Assembly: GCA_964448045.1 (NCBI GenBank)
Contig: CAYUVF010000002.1
Location: 62,001-126,000, forward strand
Length of the DNA: 64,000 nucleotides
Source: CAYUVF01 sp964448045
Lineage (GTDB): Bacteria; Bacteroidota; Rhodothermia; Rhodothermales; Salinibacteraceae
Direction: 5' to 3'
Part shown: positions 18,086 to 26,240 of the stretch, one piece after another
Layout: each line of letters begins with the position of its first letter
Numbering within the stretch: the stretch's first letter is position 1
Notes under the pieces: model-generated
The model's input: only the letters and a program-made list of their open reading frames with translations
Database searches by the model: none
What the model was told of the DNA's origin: nothing
Position numbers and translations under genes: made by a program

Positions 18086-18546
18086 ATGGTGTGAAGTTGT
18101 TTTCCGAATCGATCGGCGAGTCCCGTTCGGCCCGGGAAGCGGTCTCTGGTTTGTTAATCGGTCGAGCCATTTGGCTTGCAATCCGAGCTTCGCTCTCTGG
18201 TTGGGGTCCATTTTGATGGCCCCAAAATGGACGAGACGAGCGGAGCGACTCACGCCAGTAAAAGGGCTTGGCCGGTCAGAACATGGCCTGGTGCCCGTGG
18301 TCGCTCCACTGACACGAGGCGAAGCCGACTGACGAAGTAAATTTATCAAACTCGCTCGCGGGGCGCTCGCACCCCTGCGAGTACTTCCTCCCTTCGGTCG
18401 GGGCGCTCAAACAAGATAAATTTCGGTCGTTGCGCGCCCGTGGGCATCCGGGCGGCCATTTTCTGAAGGGCCACAGGTCGACTGTGAGGAGCAATCTGCG
18501 ATTTCGGAGTGGAGCGCCTCTTTCGAACCAACAACTTCACACTGTT
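18085..18546. mobile_element. MITE-like non-autonomous insertion, ~462 bp
   Basis: Bounded by terminal inverted repeats sharing the core GTGTGAAGTTGTT (18089-18101 plus; 18530-18542 as reverse complement) and flanked by an 11-12-bp direct repeat GCCAGGTGGCC(A) at 18074-18085 and 18547-18558, read as a target-site duplication. Removing the element with one copy rejoins the toxin reading frame exactly, which supports genuine insertion. No transposase is encoded; internal frames show no known domain. Long target duplications suggest mobilisation by an IS4-like transposase, an inference only. An internal perfect 9-bp stem (GTCCATTTT/AAAATGGAC) lies at 18207-18233. Confidence 0.85.
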
Positions 18547-18558
18547 GCCAGGTGGCCA
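18547..18558. repeat. target-site duplication, right copy
   Basis: Identical to 18074-18085; see the MITE-like element between them. Confidence 0.85.
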
Positions 18559-18879
18559 TGCCAGTCGTCGCGATTCTTGACGGTCTGCACCACGAACGGA
18601 ATAAGTTCTGGAACTGGGCGGTCGGGCACGCGGAAGAGCGGAATCCCCGGGGCGGGCTCGCGGTCGCGGAAGGAGAGGGTACCGAAATCTTTATCAAAAG
18701 TGAGGAGCAATCGGTTCTCGTTTCGAGCCGGTTCGAGGATAGCTTTGCAAGATCTCCTCTTCGGTTGAGCCTGCTGCCAGCAGGCCGAGTATGTGTTCGA
18801 CCGAGAGCCGTGTGCCATTAATTATAGGCTTGCCCGTTAGCACTTCGGGATTGGTTGTTATGCGGTCACGCCAGGTCAT

Positions 18880-19118
18880 ACCGGGTTCATTGGTGGATGG
18901 GAAGAGAGCTCAAACATTCCTTTAAACGCAGACACGCTACGCAGGTTGATTCGGGATGATCTTGAGCCGGTCGACTCCGCGTAAACGCATCGGTGAAAAT
19001 ATGGGTCGTCCACGACAAGTACGGGGCCTCTGTTGCTGAGCCGGGCCGAACGTTCGGGGGCTCGTTCGATTTGATACGATGGTGGTAGAGATTTCAGCGG
19101 ACAAGTGGAGCTTCAGCT
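18880..19118. other. intergenic region upstream of PEBP-family gene
   Basis: 239 bp with no recognisable gene. It separates the antitoxin start (minus) from the PEBP gene (plus) and should contain both promoters; TTTGATACGATGG near 19073 is the only weak -10-like stretch noticed. Confidence 0.4.
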
Positions 19119-19598
19119 ATGGCTAACGAGCTTACATTTACCCGTTTTCCGTTCGATCCCGGAGAAGCCATTTCGCGGGAATATACTTGCGAGGGGGCCG
19201 ACGTGTCGCCGCCGCTGGAGTGGGCTCATGTGCCGGACCGCGCCGAGAGCGTAGCGCTCATCGTCGACGATCCGGACGCGCCCGGGCAGACCTTTACCCA
19301 CTGGGTGCTGGTTAACATTCCAGCCAATCGGACGCGGCTGGTGCGCGATGTCGACGTAGAGGCACACTTCACCGACGCTGATCTCAGCCCCGTCGAAGGC
19401 GTGAATGACTTCAACAACATCGGCTATGGCGGCCCCTGCCCGCCGCCCGGCGACGGTCCGCACCGATACTTCTTTCGGCTCTACGCGCTGGATACGGTGC
19501 TCGATGTGGGCAGCGGCGCCAGCAAAGGACAGGTGACCGATGCCATGGCCGGACATATCCTCGACGAAACCGACCTCATCGGAACGTACGAGCGGTGA
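19119..19598 (+). CDS. YbhB/YbcL family PEBP (Raf kinase inhibitor-like) protein
   Basis: 159 residues, family length. Shows the conserved phosphatidylethanolamine-binding-protein ligand pocket: PPLEW, DDPDAP, HWVLVNIP and GPCPPPGDGPHRY. No signal peptide, so cytosolic. The bacterial family has no firmly established role. Monocistronic by spacing (239 bp before, 149 bp after). Confidence 0.93.
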   Translation: MANELTFTRFPFDPGEAISREYTCEGADVSPPLEWAHVPDRAESVALIVDDPDAPGQTFTHWVLVNIPANRTRLVRDVDVEAHFTDADLSPVEGVNDFNNIGYGGPCPPPGDGPHRYFFRLYALDTVLDVGSGASKGQVTDAMAGHILDETDLIGTYER

Positions 19599-19747
19599 AC
19601 TCTTCGGTCGCTCGTTTCCCGTCGTGAAAGAGTGAACCGTTTCCTTCAGTTTTCGCTTTTCTCAAAGCGGTCCGCTGCCTATGTTAAGGGGCGTCCGGCC
19701 TCCGGTCGGGATTCCGCCCGTCATCTCCGCAACCCAACCCCACACCC

Positions 19748-20977
19748 ATGGACTTCGATTTCCTCCAGCCGCTCATCAAGCCTGCGGACAGCACCATCGT
19801 GCTCCTCGTCATGGACGGATTGGGCGATCTGCCCGGTCCCGACGGCGACGCCACGGCCCTCGAAGCCGCCTCGACGCCTCACTTCGACGCGCTCCTGAAA
19901 GATAGCATCTGCGGATTGCAGCAACCCGTAGGGCCCGGCATCACGCCCGGGAGCGGACCCGGCCACCTCGGCGTTTTCGGCTACGACCCGATGAAATACC
20001 AGGTGGGGCGGGGCGTGCTCGCGGCCCTTGGCATCGACTTCGATCTGCAGCCCAATGACGTGGCCGCGCGTGGCAACTTCTGCACGCTCGATGACAGTGG
20101 CCGCGTGACCGACCGCCGCGCCGGGCGCATCGCCACCGAGCTCAACGAAGAACTCTGCGCCGTACTGAGCGAGATTGAGCTTCCGGGCGTGGAGGTCTTC
20201 GTCGAGACCGTGAAAGAGCATCGGCTGCTGCTCGTGCTGCGTGGTGACGGCCTCTCCGGCGCCATCGATGACACCGATCCGCAGGAGGTGGGTACGGCGC
20301 CGCTCGATCCCGAGCCCCGCACCGAAGACGCCGCCTACACCGCCAAGCTCATCCGCCAGTTCCTGGCCGAAGCGCGCAAGAAGCTCGCTGACCGGAAGCC
20401 GGCCAACATGGTGTTGCTGCGCGGTTTCGCCAATCAGCCCGACTGGCCGACCTACGAGGACGTCTTCGGCCTCCGCGCCGCGTCGATTGCGGCCTATCCG
20501 ATGTACCGGGGCGTGTCCAAGCTCGTTGGGATGGATGCGCTGAAGGCGGAGGACGACCCCGCCGCCCAGATCCAGATGATGAAGGACCGGTGGGACGACT
20601 ACGATTTCTTCTACATGCACGTCAAGAAGATTGACAGCGCAGGTGAGGATGGCGACTTCGACCGCAAAGTGGAGCTCATCGAGAACGTCGACGATCACCT
20701 GCCCGATCTGCTCGATCTCGGGCCCGACGTGTTCTTCGTCACCGGCGATCATTCCACGCCCTGCACAATGAAGTATCACAGCTGGCATCCCGTGCCCGTC
20801 TTGCTGTGGTCGGAGGTCTGTCGCCCGGATCCGGTGGGACGTAACGGCGAGACGTTTGGCGAGACGTTTGGCGAGACGGCGTGCCTGCATGGCGGTCTCG
20901 GCCGGCGGATCGCCGCGGTGGATCTGATGCCGCTGGCCCTTGCCCACGCCGACCGGTTGGAGAAGTTTGGAGCGTAA
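19748..20977 (+). CDS. apgM: 2,3-bisphosphoglycerate-independent phosphoglycerate mutase, archaeal type
   Basis: 409 residues, alkaline-phosphatase superfamily. It interconverts 3- and 2-phosphoglycerate. Metal/active-site segments seen: LVMDGLGD near the N-terminus, putative nucleophile Ser69 in GSGPGHLG, DDYDFFYMHVKKID, and VTGDHSTPC with HGGLGR near the end. The type common in archaea, occurring in some bacteria. Near residue 370 a 12-bp tandem repeat gives GETFGETFGETA, an insertion relative to the expected loop. ligA begins 11 bp downstream. Confidence 0.93.
   Translation: MDFDFLQPLIKPADSTIVLLVMDGLGDLPGPDGDATALEAASTPHFDALLKDSICGLQQPVGPGITPGSGPGHLGVFGYDPMKYQVGRGVLAALGIDFDLQPNDVAARGNFCTLDDSGRVTDRRAGRIATELNEELCAVLSEIELPGVEVFVETVKEHRLLLVLRGDGLSGAIDDTDPQEVGTAPLDPEPRTEDAAYTAKLIRQFLAEARKKLADRKPANMVLLRGFANQPDWPTYEDVFGLRAASIAAYPMYRGVSKLVGMDALKAEDDPAAQIQMMKDRWDDYDFFYMHVKKIDSAGEDGDFDRKVELIENVDDHLPDLLDLGPDVFFVTGDHSTPCTMKYHSWHPVPVLLWSEVCRPDPVGRNGETFGETFGETACLHGGLGRRIAAVDLMPLALAHADRLEKFGA
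20846..20878 (+). repeat. 12-bp tandem repeat inside apgM
   Basis: GGCGAGACGTTT repeats at 20846-20857 and 20858-20869, followed by a partial third copy to 20878. It adds whole codons (GETF) and keeps the frame, next to the conserved HGGLGR motif. Confidence 0.9.
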
Positions 20978-20988
20978 GTCGAGGGATC

Positions 20989-23064
20989 ATGCCTGAGGTG
21001 ACACGGAAACCGGAGATCGACCTCGATGCCATCGACTCGGAAGACGCCGCGACAGCGGCGGCCGAGCAGCTGCGCGAGGCGCTCCGCTATCACAACTACC
21101 GCTACTACGTGCTCGACGACCCCGTCGTCTCGGATGCCGAGTACGACCGGATGCTGGAGCAGCTCAAGGTGCTCGAAGCCGCGTACCCGGATCTGCAGAC
21201 GCCCGATTCGCCGACGCAGCAGGTGGGCGGTGCGCCGCGCGATGAGCTCCAGTCGGTTCGCCATCCCACGCCGATGCTCAGTCTCAAGGCGGTCTATGAG
21301 CCCGACGACGTGCGCTCGTTCGACGAGACGTGCCGAACGGAACTGGGCGTCGATCCCGTCACATACACCGCCGAGCCCAAGTTCGACGGCCTCGCCGTCG
21401 AACTGATCTACGAAGAAGGGCAGCTCGTGCAGGCGTCCACCCGCGGCGATGGGCAGACCGGGGAAGACATCACCGCCAACGTGAAGACGATCCGTTCCGT
21501 GCCGCTGCGGCTGCGGGAGGGCGAGCGCCCGGTGCCCCAGCGGCTCGTTGTGCGCGGTGAGGCATACATGCGCAAGGACGAGTTCAACGCGTTCAATCAG
21601 GAGCGCGTGGAGGCAGGTGAGGATCCGTTTGCGAATCCGCGAAACGCGGCGGCCGGGTCGCTCCGTCAGCTCGATCCGAAGGTGACGGCACGCCGCCCCC
21701 TGCACATCTATTTCTACGAGATGGCACCGGGAGATCACCGCGACTTCGCCACCCACGCCGAGGTGCTGGAGGCGTTGCCCGAGTGGGGGCTGCGCGTCTG
21801 CGCCCCGCACATCCGGACGTGCGAGGGCATCGAGGATGCGCTGGAGCATCACGCCCACCTCGAAGCGCAGCGCGACGACCTGCCGTACGAGATGGACGGC
21901 GTGGTCATCAAGGTCAATGACTTCGCTGCGCACGAAACGCTGGGCGTCCGCAACCGCGATCCGCGGTGGGCCGTGGCGTACAAGTTTGCCCCGCGGCAAG
22001 CCACGACGTCGATCCGTGACATCACCGTGCAGGTCGGGCGCACCGGGCGCATCACCCCGGTCGCCGATCTGGAGCCCGTGCCCATCGGGGGGGTCGAGGT
22101 GAGCCGGGCGTCGCTCCACAATCAGAACGAGATTGATCAGAAAGATGTCCGGATTGGCGATACGGTGCTTGTCGAGCGCGCGGGGGACGTCATCCCGTAC
22201 GTCGTCAAGGCGATCGAAGACGAGCGCGACGGCTCCGAACAGCCCTATCATATCCCCGATACGTGCCCGGTGTGCGGAGCGGAGATCGTGCTGAGCGATG
22301 ACAAGAAGCAGGCCTTTTGCACAGGCGGCATGACGTGCCCCGCGCAGCTACGCGAGCGCCTCAAGCACTACGCCTCGCGCGGGGGCCTCGACATCGAAGG
22401 ACTGGGCGATAAGCGAGCCGAGCAGCTCATCAACGCCGGTCTGGTCGAGCGGATTTCTGATCTCTACCGCCTCAAAAAAGACGACCTTCTGGCGCTGGAG
22501 CGCTACGCCGAAAAGTCGGCTCAGAATCTGCTCGATGAGATTGAAGCCAGTCTGGAGCAGGATCTTGACCGCTTCCTGTTTGCGCTGGGTATCCCGCTGG
22601 TGGGATCGCACGTTGCGCGGCTGCTGGCAGCCGAGGTGGGCAATCTGGATGCCATCATGGACGCGACCGAAGAGGAGCTGCAGACCATCGGCGATATTGG
22701 ACCGGAGGTGGCGCACAGCGTGGTGGCCTTCTTCGACGATCCAGAGAATCAGGCCGTCATCGATGAGATTCGCGCCGCCGGACTGGACCTGTCCAATCCG
22801 TATGCGGCGGATGAGCAGCCGCTGGAGGGGCTGACGTTTGTTTTTACGGGCAGTCTCGACCGGTGGACGCGCCGCGAGGTACAGCAGCTGGTGGAGCGTC
22901 TCGGCGGGCGGGCGACCTCCAGCGTCAGTGGCGTAACGGATTACGTTGTGGCCGGGCCGGGCGCCGGGCAAAAGCGCGGCACAGCCGAGGACCTCGGTGT
23001 CCCGGTGCTCGACGAAGCTGCCTTCACTGATCTGCTGGAGGAGCGCGGCGTGGCGCTCGACTGA
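20989..23064 (+). CDS. ligA: NAD-dependent DNA ligase
   Basis: 691 residues. Seals nicks in replication and repair using NAD+. Domains: Ia NAD-binding region (YRYYVLDDPVVSDAEYD), adenylation domain with nucleophile Lys131 in KFDG, OB fold, zinc finger with CPVC and two further Cys (CTGGMTC), HhH repeats (~residues 490-600), and a C-terminal BRCT domain from ~residue 615. Start ATG 20989 chosen because the NAD-binding region follows at the usual distance. Ends 6 bp from the convergent P-type ATPase gene. Confidence 0.97.
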   Translation: MPEVTRKPEIDLDAIDSEDAATAAAEQLREALRYHNYRYYVLDDPVVSDAEYDRMLEQLKVLEAAYPDLQTPDSPTQQVGGAPRDELQSVRHPTPMLSLKAVYEPDDVRSFDETCRTELGVDPVTYTAEPKFDGLAVELIYEEGQLVQASTRGDGQTGEDITANVKTIRSVPLRLREGERPVPQRLVVRGEAYMRKDEFNAFNQERVEAGEDPFANPRNAAAGSLRQLDPKVTARRPLHIYFYEMAPGDHRDFATHAEVLEALPEWGLRVCAPHIRTCEGIEDALEHHAHLEAQRDDLPYEMDGVVIKVNDFAAHETLGVRNRDPRWAVAYKFAPRQATTSIRDITVQVGRTGRITPVADLEPVPIGGVEVSRASLHNQNEIDQKDVRIGDTVLVERAGDVIPYVVKAIEDERDGSEQPYHIPDTCPVCGAEIVLSDDKKQAFCTGGMTCPAQLRERLKHYASRGGLDIEGLGDKRAEQLINAGLVERISDLYRLKKDDLLALERYAEKSAQNLLDEIEASLEQDLDRFLFALGIPLVGSHVARLLAAEVGNLDAIMDATEEELQTIGDIGPEVAHSVVAFFDDPENQAVIDEIRAAGLDLSNPYAADEQPLEGLTFVFTGSLDRWTRREVQQLVERLGGRATSSVSGVTDYVVAGPGAGQKRGTAEDLGVPVLDEAAFTDLLEERGVALD

Positions 23065-23070
23065 GCCCCG

Positions 23071-25800
23071 CTACCGATCGAGCAGGTTCAACTTCAGGCC
23101 GATTTGCCCCGCAATTAGCGGGAGGAGGCTGGCGCCGAAGGCGAGGCCCCATCCGGCAGCTGAGGGCGGCGTAACCGAGAGCGCCTCGGCCAGAATTGGG
23201 ACGTACACGGCCACGAGCAGCAGGGCCACGCAGAGTCCCAGTGCGCCCCAGACGTACCGGTTCTGTGTGACGGTATTCCAGATGGGGTGCGCGTGGGGTG
23301 AGCGCATGTTGAACACGTGCCAGAGCTGCGCGAAGGCGAGCGTCAGAAAGGAGATCGTCTGCGCCTCTTCGGCCGAGTAGTTCCACTCCCACTGGGCGAA
23401 CAAGAGCGCGCCGATCACGGCGACCGTGAACGCCGCTCCATAGAGCCCAATCCCGATCCAGTGTTGCTGGCGCAAGATCGGTTCCTGCGCCTCCCGCGGC
23501 GGTTCGTCCATCACGTCCTCCTCGGCTTCGCTGACGCCTAACGCAAGGGCCGGAAAGACATCGGTGACGAGGTTGAGGAAGAGGATCTGCAGGGGGAGGA
23601 GCGGCAGCGTCATGTTGGCGCCGGCGGCCAACGCCACTACTGCGACTTCGCCGACGTTGCACGACATCAGGTAGTAGACGAAGTTGCGGATGTTGGTGAA
23701 GATGGCGCGGCCCTCCTCAACGGCGGCCACGATCGTCGAGAACGCGTCGTCCTGCAACACCATGTCGGCCGCTTCCTGGGCGACCTGCGTCCCGCGCTGG
23801 CCCATCGCGATGCCGATGTCGGCGCTTTGGAGGGCGGGGGCGTCGTTCACGCCGTCACCCGTCATCGCGACAATCCGCCCGCTTTCCTGATGCAGGTCGA
23901 TAAGGTCGAGCTTCTGCCGCGGGCTCACCCGGGCGAAGATGGATGCATCGAGCACCTGTTTGCGCCGCTCCGATGAGAGGGATTCACGCTCCTCAAAGTC
24001 GACACCGCGAATGACAGGTGCATCCGGCGCGTCGACGAGCCCGACGGCGTGGGCTACGTTGCGCGCCGTCGCCGGCTGATCTCCCGTGACCATGACGACA
24101 TTAATGCCGGCGTGGCGGCATCGGGCGATGGACGAGCGTACGTCAGCGCGGGGCGGATCGAGCAACCCGACGAGGCTCAGAAACTGCAGCTCGGCATACG
24201 GGTCGGTCTCGGGCGAGTCGGCGGATTTCGCGGCCAGAGCGATCACGCGGAGTCCGGCCTCGGCCATCGACTCGTTCTGCTCCAGCCAGTGCTGGCGGCG
24301 CGCCTCGTCGAGCGGCCGCGGCCCGTCCGGGCCCTGCTCCTGCGTGCACGCGTCGAGCACGGCCTCGGGGGCACCTTTGACGGCTACCCACACGCCGTCC
24401 CCGGTGCGGTGGATCGTGGCCATTTTCTTGGTTTCCCGGTCGAAGGCGTCGCGGTCCACCTCGGGCCAGTCATGGAGCAGGCCCTCCCGCGAGCGACCGG
24501 CGTGGCGGCCCATTTGCAGGAGCGCCGCTTCCATGGGGTCGCCTACGGCTTTTTCGCCGGGGGCGTCGCTTACCTTCAGGCTGGCGGTGTTGCAGAGGAC
24601 GGCCACGCGCAACGCCTCGTTTAGCACGGCGTCGTCGTCCGGGTCGAGGGGCGCGCCGTCTTGCTGGAAGGGCGCCTCCGCATCCGCAGCGATCTTCACG
24701 ACACCGCCGGGCAGGGCGAGCTGCTGGACGGTCATCCGATTTTCGGTGAGCGTGCCCGTCTTATCGGTGCAGATGACGCTCGTTGCGCCCAGCGTTTCGA
24801 CCGACGAGAGGCGCCGTACGAGGGCGTTGCGCCGGGCCATCCGCCGGAGGCCGCGCGCCAGGGCAATCGTCGCGACGATGGGCAGCCCCTCGGGGATGGC
24901 CGCCACGGCCAACGCAATGCCCGTGCTGAGCATGAGCTGCAGGTCGCGCCCGACGGCCCAGCCGACGATGGAGACGAGCGCGCCCAGGACAAGCACCACG
25001 CCGATGAGGCTGCGCGCCAGCTGGTCGAGCCGTTCTTCGAGGGGCGTCTCTTCGCTTTCGGCCGTTTCCACGAGCGCCGAAATCTCGCCGAGCTCGGTAT
25101 CCATACCGGTCGCTACGACCACAGCCTCGCCCGAGCCGCGCGTGATGGCGGTGCCCTTGTAAGCCATGCTCGACCGCTCGGCCAGTGGCGCTTCCGGATC
25201 GACTGGGGCAGCCGACTTATCGACCGGTACCGATTCGCCCGTCAGGGCCGACTCATCGGCCTGCAGCTTGGATGCACGCAGCACGCGCAGGTCGGCCGTG
25301 ACGATGTCGCCTTCTTCGAGCAGGACGAGGTCGCCGGGCACCAGTTCGTCGGCCGAGATGGTGTGGGTTTCGCCGTCGCGGCGCACGACCGCGGGCACAT
25401 CGCTGAGCGTCTGAAGCGCCTCCATCGAGCGAACGGCGCGCCACTCCATGAAGAATCCGATAGCCGTGTTCAGCGCCAGCACGACGCCGATGGCCCCGGC
25501 TTCGACCAGATCGCCAAACACGAGCGAGACGGCGCCGGCGGCAAACAGGAGGAGCACGACCAGGCTTTTGACCTGATTGAGGAGCAGCGTCCAGAGGCTG
25601 ACGGGCTCCATCTCGCGCAGCTTGTTCGGCCCGAACGCGGAGCGCCGGGCGTCCACCTCGTCTGCCGAGAGGCCGTCGGGCGGGGTGTTGAGGGCTGCGC
25701 GCACGGCGTCGGTCTCGGCGCTCCAGGGCTGGCCGGGCGCGCGGGGCGAATCAGAGGAGGACACAGACGACGCCGTGGAAACCGCAGGGGACTCGGCCAT
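23071..25800 (-). CDS. P2A-type Ca2+-transporting ATPase-like
   Basis: 909 residues, paralogue of the ATPase at 13895-16618. Asp346 in DKTGTLTEN is the phosphorylation site; TGES and TGDGVNDAPAL are present. All SERCA site I/II signatures visible in M4 (PEGLP), M5 (NVGE) and M6 (NLVTD) are conserved, so Ca2+ export is a reasonable inference. The N-terminus has a Ser/Ala-rich leader (~25 residues) before the cation ATPase domain. Convergent with ligA at 6-bp distance; no terminator seen between. Confidence 0.92.
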   Translation of the reverse strand: MAESPAVSTASSVSSSDSPRAPGQPWSAETDAVRAALNTPPDGLSADEVDARRSAFGPNKLREMEPVSLWTLLLNQVKSLVVLLLFAAGAVSLVFGDLVEAGAIGVVLALNTAIGFFMEWRAVRSMEALQTLSDVPAVVRRDGETHTISADELVPGDLVLLEEGDIVTADLRVLRASKLQADESALTGESVPVDKSAAPVDPEAPLAERSSMAYKGTAITRGSGEAVVVATGMDTELGEISALVETAESEETPLEERLDQLARSLIGVVLVLGALVSIVGWAVGRDLQLMLSTGIALAVAAIPEGLPIVATIALARGLRRMARRNALVRRLSSVETLGATSVICTDKTGTLTENRMTVQQLALPGGVVKIAADAEAPFQQDGAPLDPDDDAVLNEALRVAVLCNTASLKVSDAPGEKAVGDPMEAALLQMGRHAGRSREGLLHDWPEVDRDAFDRETKKMATIHRTGDGVWVAVKGAPEAVLDACTQEQGPDGPRPLDEARRQHWLEQNESMAEAGLRVIALAAKSADSPETDPYAELQFLSLVGLLDPPRADVRSSIARCRHAGINVVMVTGDQPATARNVAHAVGLVDAPDAPVIRGVDFEERESLSSERRKQVLDASIFARVSPRQKLDLIDLHQESGRIVAMTGDGVNDAPALQSADIGIAMGQRGTQVAQEAADMVLQDDAFSTIVAAVEEGRAIFTNIRNFVYYLMSCNVGEVAVVALAAGANMTLPLLPLQILFLNLVTDVFPALALGVSEAEEDVMDEPPREAQEPILRQQHWIGIGLYGAAFTVAVIGALLFAQWEWNYSAEEAQTISFLTLAFAQLWHVFNMRSPHAHPIWNTVTQNRYVWGALGLCVALLLVAVYVPILAEALSVTPPSAAGWGLAFGASLLPLIAGQIGLKLNLLDR

Positions 25801-26240
25801 CGGAAGCGGGCGATAGAGAGTGAGGCAATGGATGATGCAAAAAGCGGATCGGGCCGCTCTCCGTCAAGCGGGTACGCTGAACTCCAGCAATGTTCACGCA
25901 GGCGGGACGGGGTAAGGCAATCGCATCACGCCATTCCGGCTGATCTCGGAATCAATACGGAGCAGGTCGCGCCGTGCCGATCAGGAAAGCCCCCGTCGTT
26001 CCAGTAGAGACGGAAATCCAGTCCTGCGGTTGTCGTTCTGGATGATGTCATCAGTTGCTTTGCTCGGGTCCCGATCGGAGTCGGGAATGACGTTAAAAGG
26101 GCAACGGTAAATTGCTACAATAATTTTGCTACAATAATTTTGCTACAATAATTGATGCAACGGCCCTGGGGCCAGACCGGGGCGCCGGGTTGATTCTGCT
26201 GAGGCGCGTGTTGTATCCTGTGCAGTCCCCAGGCACCCGA
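25801..26240. other. intergenic region with AT-rich tandem repeat; divergent promoters expected
   Basis: 440 bp between the divergent P-type ATPase and MgtC/DUF4010 genes. No coding signal recognised. Notable items: a small hairpin TCCCGA/TCGGGA near 26075-26092 and the 3x14-bp repeat listed separately, an AT island in GC-rich surroundings. Confidence 0.5.
26112..26153 (+). repeat. three perfect tandem copies of TTGCTACAATAATT
   Basis: Copies at 26112-26125, 26126-26139 and 26140-26153. Each contains TACAAT (5/6 to the -10 consensus), and each junction makes TAATTTTG, which fits the Bacteroidetes -7 pattern TAnnTTTG. Located 88 bp upstream of the MgtC/DUF4010 start, so a promoter or operator array is plausible but unproven. 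Confidence 0.9.

Larger units (their letters stand above)
18025..18879 (-). pseudogene. decayed DUF433 antitoxin / DUF5615 (PIN-like) toxin pair, deleted and interrupted
   Basis: Reading minus from ATG 18879, the first ~48 residues match a DUF433 antitoxin start (TWRDRI, LTGKPIINGTRLSVEHIL, EEEILQSYP). The match stops near 18735. One frame over, it continues as the second half of a DUF5615 toxin (NRLLLTFDKDFGTLSF, then DWHGHLA). The antitoxin tail and toxin start are missing, so an internal deletion fused the two. The toxin is then cut near its C-terminus by the element at 18085-18546; beyond that element the same frame resumes with GHLAVIEEDQIRMRPLPSD and a stop at 18025. Neither protein should be functional. 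Confidence 0.85.

Noticed and set aside
17795..18349. 184-residue minus-strand open frame
   Set aside because: Crosses the edge of the MITE-like element and the antisense of treT; no recognisable domain.
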